Positions 47,561-59,038 of a DNA stretch of 64,000 bases are shown piece after piece. The notes under the pieces are model-generated. The model saw only the letters and a program-made list of their open reading frames with translations. It searched no databases and was not told the origin of the DNA. Position 1 is the first letter of the stretch. Every line of letters starts with the position of its first letter. Both the position numbers and the translations under genes were made by a program. Source of the DNA: Epiperipatus broadwayi (taxonomy: Eukaryota; Onychophora; Udeonychophora; Euonychophora; Peripatidae); assembly GCA_028023455.1 (NCBI GenBank), contig JAQFVV010000283.1:1167377-1231376 (forward strand), read 5' to 3'.

Positions 47561-48536
47561 TTGTGAATTCCCGTACAGCAAACCATTCGATCATTTTTTC
47601 TTTATTAACTTTACTTCACAATGTATTTGTTTTTTCTAACTTGTTTTTTTTTTAATTTAAAGCAATTTGTTTCTCTCTCTATCTGTTATTCTTTTTTTTT
47701 TTCCATTATTGCTAAGTAAACCATTAAAAAAGAGGAAGAACTTGAAAGTGAGTTAAAAGATTGCCTTCTTTGCTTTCTCATTAAATCACTTTTTGATAAA
47801 AGAAAAGTTAACAAGTTAAACTACTAAGTGTGACTCGTGTTGTTTGACTCATCAACGTCTTGGAATGAAAAAAGCTTTCTGTTTTTGAATATTTATAACT
47901 ATCTTTGAAAAAGAGCAAGTTTTTTTTTACCTGGCTTCCTGATTAGTAGGGTTTTAACTATAATTTATGAAAAGGATTGAATTTGATCGGTTTAAAATTT
48001 TGCTTTACACTTCATAAAACTTCCAAGCGAGTATTAAATTGTCTTTAACTGTATTTATCTTTTTTTAAAAAAAAAAATCAAATAGTTGTCATCTGTTGAA
48101 AAATTTTTAGATAATTAAGTTAATTAGATTTTGCAATATCGTTTACGATTTTCTTCATTAAAGTTTTGGTAATTATTTTATTGACTTAGAAAAAAACTCA
48201 CACACACACACATTTCTTAATAATTTGTTTTTAAAAAATAAAGTAAAAAAACGCTACACTTAATACAGATTATAAAAAAATGTTAGTGTTATTTAAAAGA
48301 TAAATCACTTTAAAAATTAATGAGTAAATTATCGAAGCGAATCTTACTGGTTGGTGCACCCATTTGTAAATCAAATTAGTTGTTTTTAAATTGTTAAAAA
48401 GAATTGACTTTTTTTTTTTTTTTTTTTACAAAAACATTGGTTAGTTTAGTAGAAGAATAATAGAATGAAGAGTTAAAAGTCTTTGATCGAATCTCACTTC
48501 TGTCATTTTGAACATTTGATTATATTTTATATATGT
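47561..48536. other. AT-rich sequence with a short (CA)n near 48198
   Basis: Nothing further supported. Confidence 0.5.
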
Positions 48537-49190
48537 TGGATCATTTCCATCTTCTAGTTGAATCGTTAAATGTTTTAGAAAAATGAAACTTTGTATTTTA
48601 TTAAATATTATTAAACTGTTAAACAAGTGAGGATGGTTAAAATTGAATGCATCATCTCTCTCTTCTTCAGGTGCAGTTCCTGTCCAACGATACTAAAAGT
48701 ATAGGAATTGAATTGGTAACTTTTAGGTTGATGATTAAGTAAGCTATTCTATCAATGGCAACATTCAATAGAATGTTTATATACCTCCTGATTTCTCCGT
48801 TTCTTTTTTTTTTTAAGAGCAAAGGTAATAAATGGTTTCTAAATATTTTAAATTACCATAGTAGATTGACTTATGGTATTATTTAGTATTGTCATGCGAG
48901 CAGTTTCTTTAAAGTTTCTTTTTACTTTTCCTTTCTGCTCCATGCTCTTATATATTTCTACTCAAATATATGTTCATCAGCATACACATTGTCTGTTACT
49001 TCTCCACGTCTCTATTTTCGTCTAATATAGCAGACCAAGCATATAAACATATGTTCGAGCGGAAAAAATAAGAAGGAGCAGAGAAAGGAAATAAAATAAA
49101 TTTAAAAAAACTGTGCACACTATTGTCGTAATGTAAACCCATAAGTCAATTTAGGGTAATAATCCATAATGTTATTCATCAATCATTTTA
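48537..49190. pseudogene. Penelope-like 3' fragments in head-to-head inverted arrangement
   Basis: 48537-49020 is a minus-oriented Penelope tail matching 25740-26180: tail, tRNA-like module, then the region just 3' of the endonuclease. At about 49021 the orientation flips: 49021-49190 repeats the last ~170 bp in plus orientation ('atagcagacca', 'aacatatgttcg', 'ataagtcaatttagg'). The result is an imperfect palindrome centred on 49020. No RT. Confidence 0.7.
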
Positions 49191-49784
49191 ACTTCAATAT
49201 CCATAAATCTATAGTTTATTAGTTTAATACCTGTGCTAGTCAATTCCTGGTCAGTTCAGCAAGATCTGAACAGCATGTGTAAATAGTATAACTCTACTCT
49301 TTATCTTTTATATTACCTTGTTTGTAATTATCAATAATAAAATGAATTTGCAAAAGTAATAATCAAATTTGAGCTTTTCTAAAAAAAATTATAGCCATTT
49401 AACTAGATGGTCGAAACAATTCAATATATGACTACAAGTATAAAATGCCATATGACAAACTTTCGGACAAATTTATATTTCCATTTTGGATTATTTTCAT
49501 TATCTAATATTAATTGTTAAATGTCTTAAGAAAAAATCAAACTTTATTTAGTTTTCAAATACATTTAACTGTTAGTAGTAGCATGTAGGTTAATATATAA
49601 CACAATATTCTGAATATGATTCTCTTTTTAGGTGTACCCTTACTAACCAGTGACAATATTAACATAATAATCAAAGCTGAAACTCTAATCAACTAATCTA
49701 TCCATCAATGGTGATAATCAATAGAAATTTCATATATTGATATAAAAACCATGATTAATGACTGGTTTTCAAATTGGAGGCAGA

Positions 49785-50055
49785 TGCAGCTCTCAGATCC
49801 AAAGCTCCTCACTGATGAAAGCCACAAGCTAGAAACTAGTCTGGGGATATTGTATGAGTAGGTACTAGATAGGTATTTTATACACAAACTTTTCTGCATC
49901 CATTGATTAGTTTTGCTTGCAATGAGTGGTGCTACTGCATGGAGAGTTTTGCCTCTGTGTAAACAGCTTATGTAAGCATAAAGAATGGTGGTCATGTGAT
50001 GTTTAATGATTTGGTTGAGGATGGTGGTCATGTGATGTTTAATGATTTGGTTGGG
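49785..50055 (+). mobile_element. Family A repeat in Penelope, with 36 bp tandem duplication at its end
   Basis: Right arm with hammerhead-like motif, then 'gagttttgcctctgtgtaaa' and the outer segment. 'gatggtggtcatgtgatgtt' plus 'taatgatttggttg' occurs twice (about 49984-50020 and 50021-50055). Confidence 0.75.
49796..49855 (+). ncRNA. Hammerhead-ribozyme-like motif (family A)
   Basis: CTCCTCA, intact CTGATGA, stem II AGC/GCT with loop CACAA (flanked by an A opposite A), GAAAC, TA, GTC, TGGGGA. Outer stem ATCCAA against TTGTAT has one mismatch. Confidence 0.7.
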
Positions 50056-50317
50056 GTGTTTGCCATTACCATGTGAGTAGCTTCTTTAAATTTTCATCTT
50101 TGATTTTTTTCCTCTCCAATATTTTTGTCTTTTCCTAATTGATACATTACTGGTAAGCTACTTTAGATGTATTTTATTTTCTCCCTTTTTCATTATCATT
50201 TTGTGTCCTTTTAATTGGTTTTTCAATGGGGACATTAATTTCATTGTCATATTTTACAAATGCACTTTTTTTTTTCAGAATTTCATATTTAGTTTTAAAA
50301 CAATAGCAAACTCTGAA

Positions 50318-50612
50318 TACAATGTTTGTGCATAAAATCTCTATCTAATGCTTACCCATTTAATAATCTCAGACTAGTTTCTAGCTTGTGGCCTTCATCA
50401 GTGAGGAACACAGTGTTTTCAGATCCAAGGCTCTCCAGCCACAAGCCAGAAACTAGTCTTGACATATTAGTTGAGTAGGCACTAGGGAATTTTATGAACA
50501 AATCTTTCTTTCATGCAATGATTACTAAGACTTGCACTGGATAGTACTACTATATGAAGAATTTGCTACTATTTAACAGCTTGGATTCAAATAGACAATG
50601 ATGATCATGTGA
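50318..50612. mobile_element. Family A repeat in Penelope, near-complete palindrome
   Basis: Left arm from 'gtttgtgcataaaatctc', centre reduced to 'ttcagatccaaggctctcca', right arm to 'gatgatcatgtgaa'. The right arm has lost CTGATGA; the left arm keeps a motif on the minus strand. Confidence 0.75.
50355..50410 (-). ncRNA. Hammerhead-ribozyme-like motif (family A, left arm)
   Basis: Minus strand: CCTCA, CTGATGA, stem II AGGC/GCTA region with loop CACAA, GAAAC, TA, GTC, TGAGA. Catalytic boxes intact; inner stem I is shortened. Confidence 0.6.
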
Positions 50613-51521
50613 ATTTCTGGTTTTTTAAAGGTTAGAATTTCCTGTAGTGTGTTCCAGCTTTTGGAATACTGTTTTCATGTTATATTGATTGTACATTTTT
50701 TAGAATATACATTATTCCTGATATGTATGGATACCCTACAGTATCTATAATAGATTTCCCTTTGATGTTTCTTTTTACTGTCTATTTGAAGTTTTCTTAA
50801 TTACACCCAATATATAAACATTCTTCATTTGAGGTTGTTTTAGGGGGGTTTTTCCACATCAATGGATTCTGAATAATTTTTTTATTGTTACATAGAGAAA
50901 ATATATCTACAAGTTTTATGTTTCTATCATGATTGGATGTATATGCTAAGAATTTCCCTCTGCATGGGGGTTTTATATAGGCTGCAACTTTGATTTTACA
51001 TCTTAGCACAAGAATATCTAAGAATACCAATTTTTGTTCTTATTGTAATTTTATTGCAGTTTAATTGAAGGGAATATGTTATTGATGTATGTCAGAAAAT
51101 TTGTAATAGTGCTTAGCTATATATCATTAAAATATATCAGATCTTAGGTAAATATGGAGTAGTTATGGAATAGTATTTATGGTTATGTTTTCAAGTTCTT
51201 CCATGTAAATATTGCTAATTATGGATGATAGTGGTGAATCTATAGCTATCCCTTCATTTTGTTGGAAAATTTTTGTGTTACATTGAAAGAATATTATTGT
51301 TATGTAGAATGTTAAAATCTCCATTATATTATCAATAGGAAGCTATTATTGACATTTAATTTTTTTCTTACAATAGATAGTGTTTCATCACAGAATACAT
51401 TTTGATTAAACTTTTGACATCTGCCAAGACTTTCTATTTTTACATTCTTGCTTTATTTTACAAAATGTCTACAATCATTGACAAAGACTATGTCTTGTAT
51501 GCCAAAGAACTACAGAGCTTA

Positions 51522-51620
51522 ATTACAATCAACCCTTAAGCTATCAACAATCTCAACTTGTAGTCAAGGCAACCACCTTGACTGCAGGTTGAGATTGTTT
51601 ATAGCTTAATGTTGATTATT
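51522..51620. repeat. ~100 bp palindrome with ~45 bp arms
   Basis: 'taagctat.aacaatctcaac' and 'tgtagtcaaggca' on the left are inverse to 'ccttgactgca' and 'gttgagattgtttatagctta' on the right, with almost no loop. Not an A or B arm. It would form a long perfect-stem hairpin if transcribed. Confidence 0.85.
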
Positions 51621-51779
51621 ATCATTTATATTTACAAACCTATTAAAGCCTTGAGTAATTGGTTTATTATCTTAGACTAATAATCTTGATCAGTTAACAA
51701 GGTAAATTTCTAGAACCAATAATAAAATCTTAATAAAATATAGTTCTTAGAAATTTTAGATAGACTATAAATACGGTGA

Positions 51780-52435
51780 ATTTTAGAAGCAATCATGTGT
51801 TGGATTATTTCCATCACCTAATATTAATTATTAAACATCTTTAGAAAAATTCAAAGTTTATTTAAACATTTAAATATATTCAACTGTTGGCACTAGCATA
51901 CAGGTTAATACTTAACTAAATTTGTCTAGTGGTATTCTTTCTCTTCCTTCTTTGGGTGTTTCTTATTTGATCAGTACCAGAACTAACATGGGATTAAATC
52001 TAAAACTGGATTCAGGAATATTGAATTTGAGGTAATACTCTAATCTAGTAGGCTATTCTATCAAAGCAACAGTTAATAGAAATATCTTTTGTCTATGAGG
52101 GTCCTCCTGATGTCTTTACTTATGAATTATCATGTTACATTAACTTATGGGTGATGTTTTCCATTATTAAGTAAGCAACTTTTAAAAATTTTCTTCTTTA
52201 TTTATACCTTTGCCACACTGTCTACACTTTTGTCTCTTTTTTTGATTGAAAATCTGTTCATTGGTACATAGATGATGTACTACATTAGCGATACATCTGC
52301 TTTTCCTTTCTAATCATTAATTTGTGCTCTTTTAATCATTTTCAATGGAAAATTCATTTCATCAATAAACATCCTTCCACATTCACATGATTTATCATAG
52401 ATGTAGCTTTTGTTTTTCATGATTTCATACTCAGA
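51780..52435 (-). pseudogene. Penelope-like element, 3' part
   Basis: Tail, tRNA-like module (minus strand ATAGCCTACTAGATTAGAG and a TTTAATCCC B-box-like end near 51995-52070) and endonuclease region to 'tcatagatgtagcttttg' near 52400, matching the copy at 25.7-26.4 kb in the same order. Confidence 0.7.
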
Positions 52436-52599
52436 AAGTATTGAATCTATTTCACTGGTGCAGAATAAAGTAAAGTATTATCTTGCATCAGCAAAATCAT
52501 ACGTCTCTATCATCAACCTAAAATCCATAAGAATCACATTCCATTGAGACCTATTATTATTTCTAAAAATTTACTTTCTCAAAGCTAGTTAAGATCTTT

Positions 52600-54060
52600 T
52601 CTTAAGATTCCTAGTTTTTGGAATATGCTCTTAATAGAATTAATTCAAAAAAAATTGGAAGAACTGGTATATTAGTAAACTTTGAAGTGAAAAGATTATT
52701 TAAACTATACTCTATTCTAAAGATAAGATTAAATCATGATAATAGCCTTAATAATCCAAACAACTTTTCCTATTGGTGTTATAATAATAACTCTTAACAT
52801 TCTACATAAAAACAAAGAATAGTAATAAGGTCCCACTGTCATTCCTGATTAACAACGTTTATATTGAAGAACTTGAAAACACAGCCATAATATTCCTCCA
52901 TATCCAACTATAGTCTGGCATTACTATTTTAATAAAACATGGTGTAGGAAAATGGTAAAGTACTATTGTAAATATTTTGAACAAATACATATCAATAGAA
53001 TCAGAACAAGAATAAAAATTAACACTTTTAGATATTCATGTGACAATACCTCCTTGTGACAAAAATCAGAACTACCATTTATAGAATATCCACAAACAGG
53101 AAAAAATATTTTGAATTTACATCCAATCATGACAGAAACATAAAATAAGAATTTGACCTAACATTATAAAGCAGAAAAAAAAGCTTGATTAGAAACCAGT
53201 AATTTGAAAAAAGGAAAGACCTACGTACAACAAACTCTCATGGAGGATAGTCGTCCATTAGCTATCATTAAGAAAGTCTTAAAAAACAAGCATAAAAACA
53301 ATTATAAGTTCTACAGTGTATCCATACATACTAAGAGTAGTAGATGAACTAAGGTAAACTTGTAATCAATACAACAACAGAAGAGCTTTCCAAAGCCATA
53401 GCACACTACGTGGCATCTTAACCCCTTCAAAATCTAAACTTAAAATGCTGAAAGCAAAAACTGCCTCTATAAAAACCACATAATTGTGGAAGAATGTACA
53501 TCACAGGGATTAGTTTGTGCAGAGCCCAAACTGAAGATAAGAAAAACATCTAAAGTAGTAAATAATATATGTACCAATAAACATATCTTCCATTGAGATA
53601 AGACATACATATTGGACAGACAGAATGCAAGAAGAAAATGTGAAAATATTACTCACATAGCAGTGGCAAACAACTTATAATTCATAAGTTTAAAACCATT
53701 AACTAATCTTGCTTTTAAAAAACATAGAGAATTCAGGACAAACTTCAGAGATAGGTATATGAAATTATTACTGACTCTTACTTTTGAAAGAATAGTCTAC
53801 TGGTTACATCATGAATCTAAATTCAGTATTCATGAATCTAAAAATCCAAAGCCAATCCCCACACTCAAGCCAGCAATATTTGATGAGAAAGAAGAATATT
53901 ACCATTCAAAATCTTGCATTATATATTAATCTATGTGTTATTATTAATAGGTGACTGTATTTGGACGTTTTTAATAAACTTTGGATTTTATTAAGAACAT
54001 TTAGCAATTAATATTAATCCAACTTATAATTGCATCTAAAATAGCATCATTACAAACTTT
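52600..54060 (+). pseudogene. Penelope-like element, RT to 3' tail, decayed
   Basis: Plus strand: a degraded counterpart of the 'SYDIESLFTNV' region near 52650-52700; 'IYIEELENTAI' (about 52858-52890); 'LDIHVTIPPCDK' near 53030; the exonic counterpart of 'Y.SNHDRNIK' near 53120; then 53400-53680 with 'TYWTDRMQEENVK' / 'HIGQTECKKK' in alternate frames, the YIGQT part of the GIY-YIG domain; then tail to about 54060. Heavy decay. It meets the following Penelope copy head-to-tail. Confidence 0.65.
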
Positions 54061-55050
54061 TAGACGAACAGTATATTAGTATATACTTTAGACATTATGA
54101 AAAATTGTCTAAAACCAGCCAGAACAAAAAATCAAATAACTTTCCTATGTAAATGTAAATCTGAAGGAATTGTAATTAAAATCTCCAACTCATTCCTAGA
54201 GAGATGATAAAGATACTGAGAGAGCAAGTGAAGCTCTGCTAAGATGAAAAGCTGAAAGATTTTTCAAATACCAAATCTTGCATTCTATAGGTAATAGCTA
54301 AAAAAAACTACTGATAAAAACTTCATAAGAGTTTTTGAAACAATAAGAAAACTTTAAACTACATGAAAAAAATAGAAGAAATGTTAAAAAGAAGGTATCA
54401 TATGAGTATCAAACAACCTTTATTTCATCAGTGAAAAGTCTTAGTTCTAACTACCTAGAAGATGCTGAAATTTCTATTCTGGAAAAATGATTAAACTTTG
54501 CCACATCATATAATATTCCTTTATTAGATATAATAGCAACAACTGAGAAGTTATTTAACATTTCCTCTAAAAGAAGCATCAGCATTACATCATAGAATAA
54601 AAAGAATACTGAATACTTGAAATACCAAAAACACAAATAAAACATTTGCCATGTTGAAAGGAAAGGTATCAAATCACAAAATAGACAAATGATCGCCATT
54701 CACCCTGCTGACAAAGTTACAATAGATATTGCTAATTATGAAAGTAAAATATGAGATCACCTCATAGTATGCCAGTACAAAATGTGGCCCAAAACTCTGT
54801 GCCAGTTATAAAAACAAAGATACAAGCACTACTTAGAAAGCATTCAAAATATTCCACTGATTTAGAAACAAAGCAAATTAGCACCATATTTCAACAAAAT
54901 CCCATCATTGTGATCTACCTAAAGTCCATAAGGTACCATGTTATGTTAAGATCTATTCTTAGTTCCATAAATATACCTTGCCAAAACTTGTCAATATATT
55001 TTTTTTACTGTTCTTACGCCTTGGCCATACAAAAGACAATCATTAAAACA

Positions 55051-55170
55051 GATGTGATGTGATGTGATGTGATGTATTATGGCTTCTCCTTAAACGAAGT
55101 CAAGAATATCTCAGCAATTAAGCCCAGATAAACCTGTTAGCCACTTTCTTTTACATTCCCCACTCTAAAT
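55051..55170 (-). repeat. (GATGT)5 tract plus a module shared with the 5' flank of the ORF1 element at 63.9 kb
   Basis: After (GATGT)5, 'ggcttctccttaaacgaagt', 'caagaatatctcagcaa', 'gcccagataaacc' and 'cattccccac' follow in the same order as at 63914-64000. The block 55042-55499, including the A repeat behind it, is flanked by a perfect 12 bp repeat CAAAAGACAATC (55030-55041 and 55500-55511). Confidence 0.8.
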
Positions 55171-55317
55171 TTACCCATAATCTGCTCTATCCCATTTCCA
55201 CAACATAATTTTTGTCAACTCTATAACCTTTATATCTAAATCCCCCTTATCTTTTCCCAAACCTAGCATAAAAACCAATAATTCACTTTCTGTATAATCA
55301 CTCTTTTCATATTTATT

Positions 55318-55499
55318 TTTCCATATAGTAGAGCCACCTAGTGCAAGCCAGAGTAATTAATGGATGCCAAAAGGCTTGGGCATTAAATTCCTATCTAGTG
55401 CCTACTCATCCAATATCCCCCGACTAGTTTCTAGCTTGTAGCTTTAATAACAGTTATGAGCAAGCATAATAAATGGTGATTATGTGATGTTTAGTGGTT
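55318..55499 (-). mobile_element. Family A repeat, left arm with hammerhead core truncated
   Basis: 'ctagtgcaagccagagtaat', 'ctactcatccaatatccc', 'ctagtttctagcttgtagct' then jumps to the outer segment 'aacagttatgagcaagcata'. The CTGATGA box is lost at the junction. Confidence 0.75.
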
Positions 55500-55924
55500 C
55501 AAAAGACAATCCTTTGTTAGATATTCTAAATGCTTTGGGAATTAATCTAAAACATAAAAATTGGAAGAAATGAGATATTGATAAGTTATGATATAGAAAG
55601 CTTATTCACAAATGTACACTGTGATGAAGCATTTTGCAAGGAAAATATTAAATGACAATAACAGCTTTCAATCCATAAAAGCTCTTCCTATTGATATTAT
55701 AATTGAATTTAACATTTTGCATAACAACATTCATACTTTTAATACAACATGGAATTCTCCCAACAAAATGAAAATATGGTTATGAATTGATCACTGTCAT
55801 TCCTGATTAAAAATAACATGAAGCTACAATTATAAATAATATTCCATACCCACCTAAGGAGGTTAATGATACATGGAGAAGCAATATAATGAACATTCTG
55901 AATACATATCAGCAACATATTCCT

Positions 55925-56025
55925 CAGCATTACACAGAGGCTAAACTCTCCATACAGTAGAGCCACTTAATGCAAGCCAGACTAATCAGTACATGCAAGA
56001 AGAGTTTACTCTCTGTGTAAACATT
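55925..56025. mobile_element. Family A mini-palindrome in Penelope
   Basis: 'acacagaggctaaactctcc' on the left and 'agagtttactctctgtgt' on the right are inverse; about 60 bp of arm sequence between. Hammerhead segment absent. Confidence 0.7.
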
Positions 56026-56485
56026 CTTAGATATTCTTGTAATAAGATTCCCCCATGACAAAATCAAAACTATAACTTACAGAAAACTTACATCCTCAGG
56101 AAAATAGTTAGCATATTAACTGGTGGTATTATAATATCACTATGGAATACAGTAAAAAAAAGCTTGTCTGGAAACAATAAATTCTCATGAAGAATAGTTG
56201 TCCATCAACTATCATTAAGATAATCATACATAGATAACAAAAATAAATGTCAAAAGAAAACCTTATTAAAGGAAATCAGACAATGGTAGAACTCGGCAAA
56301 CAATATTTCATCAGAATAGCTTTCCAAAGATATAACATACGATGAAGAATCCTAATCATTATAAAATCCAAATTTGAAAGATGGAAAACAAAAACTGTAT
56401 CCATGAAATGTCATGTGATTATCATTGAAAGCATTTGCTTTATTGAAAAATGACTATAAGAAAACAAAATGATTAAAAAATATGT

Positions 56486-57125
56486 GTATATCATCATCAT
56501 CATCATCAACTATTATCAATCCACTGCAGAATGAAGGTCTCTCCAAGTTCAATCCATCTTTTCCTATCTTTAGCTTCTCTTTTCCACATCACCCCTGCAT
56601 ACTTTCTTATTTCATCCATCCATCTCACATGTGGTCTCTTTCTGGGTCTTTTACAATCTCTTTGAATCCAGTTTAAAATTTCAATTGTCCATCTATTATC
56701 ATCTCTTCTAACAATATGTCCAGCCCAACTCCACTTGTCTTTTAATTTTTCCAATGAGGTCAGTAACACCTGTTTGTTCTCTTACCCATATATTACGTTT
56801 TCGATCCCTTCTTGTTACTCCCAACATGCATCTCTCCATAGTTCTTTGAGTGGTCTGAAGTCTCTGTATTGCTCTTCTATTAAGTGTCCAAGTCTCAGAT
56901 CCATAAGTAGGAACTGGCAAAACACATTTACTAAAAACCTTCCTTTTCAAACACATAGGCATATTTCCTTTTAGTATCAAGTTATTTCTACCAAAAGCAC
57001 TCCAACCAAGTTTAATTCTATGATTAATTTCAGCCAATATATTTCCATCTGTATTAATAATCTGACCAAGGTATTTGTAACTATTAACTTCTTCCAACTT
57101 ATAATCAATCTTTATTTTCATATGT
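56486..57125 (-). pseudogene. RTE-like LINE, 5'-truncated, C-terminal RT with (GAT)n tail
   Basis: Minus strand from about 57125: 'KIDYKLEEVNSYKYLGQI', 'INHRIKLGWSAFGRNN', 'VLPVPTYGSETWTLNRR', 'QRTMERCMLGVTRRDR', then a frameshift near 56760 into 'KDKWSWAGHIVRRDDNRWT', 'RPHVRWMDEIRKYAG', 'WIELGETFILQWIDNS' and a stop, followed by a (GAT)7 tail at 56489-56509. These are the palm-end and thumb of an endonuclease-type LINE RT; the simple-repeat tail is typical of RTE. Catalytic motifs are absent through 5' truncation. Inserted inside a Penelope element: 'atatgtgtata' on the left and 'atatgtaagtatata' on the right may be the target duplication. One frameshift and few stops make this the freshest LINE copy here. 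Confidence 0.88.
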
Positions 57126-57650
57126 AAGTATATACCAATGAACATATGTTCACTTGGGAAAAAACAAAAATATGGGATAGGGAGAAAAAGATACAAAGAA
57201 AAAAATTAAATAAGCAATAGCAAATAATACCACAAGTCAATCTAGGTATATTCATGATGTTTGAAACTACTTATTAGCCTTGTCTTTAAGAAAAAAGTGA
57301 CAAAATTAGCAGGACTCTTATGTAAGTAGAGAAAAATTCTATTGATTGTTGCATTAACCAAATAGCTTGGTTGGTTAGAACATTGCCTTAGATTCAATAG
57401 TCATAAACATACAGATCCCCTGGTTTTATTCCCTTATTACTACTGGTCACATCAGAAACATCTAAAAAAAAGAGAATAACACCATTTAAAATGTTGTGAC
57501 ATATACTAACCAATATGCTGTTACTAAACAATTGAGTGTATTTGAAAAGTTTAAATAAAGTTTCACATTTTCTAAAAATATTTAGCAATTAATATTAGAT
57601 GATGGAAAGATTCCAATATATAGTTACTATTAAAATATTATCAACACAAA

Positions 57651-59034
57651 CTATCAGACAAGATTTGCATTATTTCAATAGTATTACGTTGAAATTTTAG
57701 ACTGCAGAATATAAAAAAAGAAATTGTCAGATGATTTTAAAAAGGATCAAAATAAATATTAATATTCAAATGCTAGAAAAATTATTTGTCATCAAATGTA
57801 AAAATTGATTTAGTTTTCTGATATTAATTATTTGCAAACTCTATGGATTTAATTAAAAAATAATCAAATGGCTACTGTTTGGAAGTTCATAAGAAGTTTA
57901 AAAATTAAAAATGGCAGGGTTGTGCTGTGATCTTGAGTTCCAGTAGTATTCTGACATTGCACCAAATGCTGCATGGCTATTGATTTACTTTAACCTATAA
58001 ATTTCTTGTAGTAAAAGATGGCATTCCTTTTGTTGTTGATGTTTTATCGTTGCTAAGTAAGATAATCTTTTACATAAAATATGAAAAAAATTTAAAAAGC
58101 AAGAATTTTCCAGTAGTGTTTAATTTACATCTGAGGATTTGTTTTATATAAATTTGAGATCAGTTAAAAAAGATCTAGCAATAAAAAATAGTTTATAAAA
58201 GGTGTTTATATTATTATATTGTTGTTTTTTTTTTTTTTTGTAAACCATTTTCTTGTTTAATCAAAAAAAAATGATAATTACTGTTTTATATGTATATATG
58301 TCTGAGAAGCTGTCAGTGACTTTACACATAACTACTATAAACTATAATTAGAAAATGCAGTAGTCATCCAGATAGTACTGATTTAGACTGTGCTCACAGT
58401 CGTTTTAAAATCTGAAGATCATTAAAAACCACTGCTTACATATTCAAGTGATAAACGACTTCGAATAGTCATAAACTACAAAGTAGCTATGTGCTTTATC
58501 TTAAGTGACTCCAATAAATTGCAAAAGGAAAAAAGCAGCTTTTAAATACATCATTTTACTATTAATATGAAGAGATGATTTTAATATTTCAACATTTTTT
58601 GTTTTAAGAAATCATTATATGTTAAAAAAAATTAATAAAGGGAGCAAAAGTTCATAAAAAATATTTAATTCATCTTCATGATTATATAACTTTCAAATTC
58701 TTTCAACAGAGATGAAATGCCTTGATTAACAATTGAAAACATTCCTAAATGAATGTAATTTGTGTATAGATGAGACAAGGCTCACAAACCATTCCAAATT
58801 TTGGCAGAAAAAGTATTCTAAGTTATATAATTTAGGCTGCAAGATAGCAATGTCAGTATACACCATATACCATTTAATAAGATGTTTTGGTACATGTTCA
58901 TAAAAGATTTTGCAGTAAAATACGGTGTAAACATTTTAGAATTCACCACTCTGAAACTATTCAAATTTTAAATTGCTGTTAAAAGTGTAAAAAAAAGATT
59001 GGTAAGCTTATTCCAGAGATAAGCCAATATGGCT
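57651..59034. other. AT-rich sequence with no recognised feature
   Basis: A poly-T run near 58225-58240. Nothing further supported. Confidence 0.5.
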
Positions 59035-59038
59035 TTGT

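Larger units (their letters stand above)
49480..51400 (-). pseudogene. Penelope-like element with RT blocks, interrupted by two family A repeats
   Basis: Reading 3' to 5' along the plus strand: tail and tRNA-like module 49480-49780, A insertion, endonuclease region 50045-50290, A insertion, linker, then 50797-51030 with 'FLDILVLR', 'GKFLAYTSNHDRNIK' (the FLD.L and Y.SNH blocks of Penelope RT). Near 51190-51290 is 'QQNEGIAIDSPLSSIISNIY', matching the G.AMGSPLSP..ANIYME block. The A element at 50318 sits exactly where related copies read through from 'LRKILT' to 'KP.LEMLK'. Stops throughout. Confidence 0.8.
54070..57650 (+). pseudogene. Most complete Penelope-like element, broken by three insertions
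   Basis: Plus strand: 'NLSSNYLEDAEISILEK' in pieces (54420-54500), 'TSYNIPLLDIIATTEKLFN', 'IAIHPADK' (54691-54714), 'LRSILSSINIPCQNLS' (about 54940-54990, the PLRPIVSSI block), 'LAIQKTIIKT', then after an insertion 'ISYDIESLFTNVHCDEAF' (55576-55629; its Asp aligns with the first catalytic Asp of RT motif A), 'ENIKALPIDIIIEF' region, 'FLD' region at 56010, tail 57126-57650. Interrupted by 55042-55499, by an A repeat at 55925-56025 and by a LINE at 56486-57125. Stops and frameshifts throughout. The ends near 54010-54110 and 57590-57690 share 'ttagcaattaatatta' and 'ttttagac', suggesting terminal direct repeats. Confidence 0.8.
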
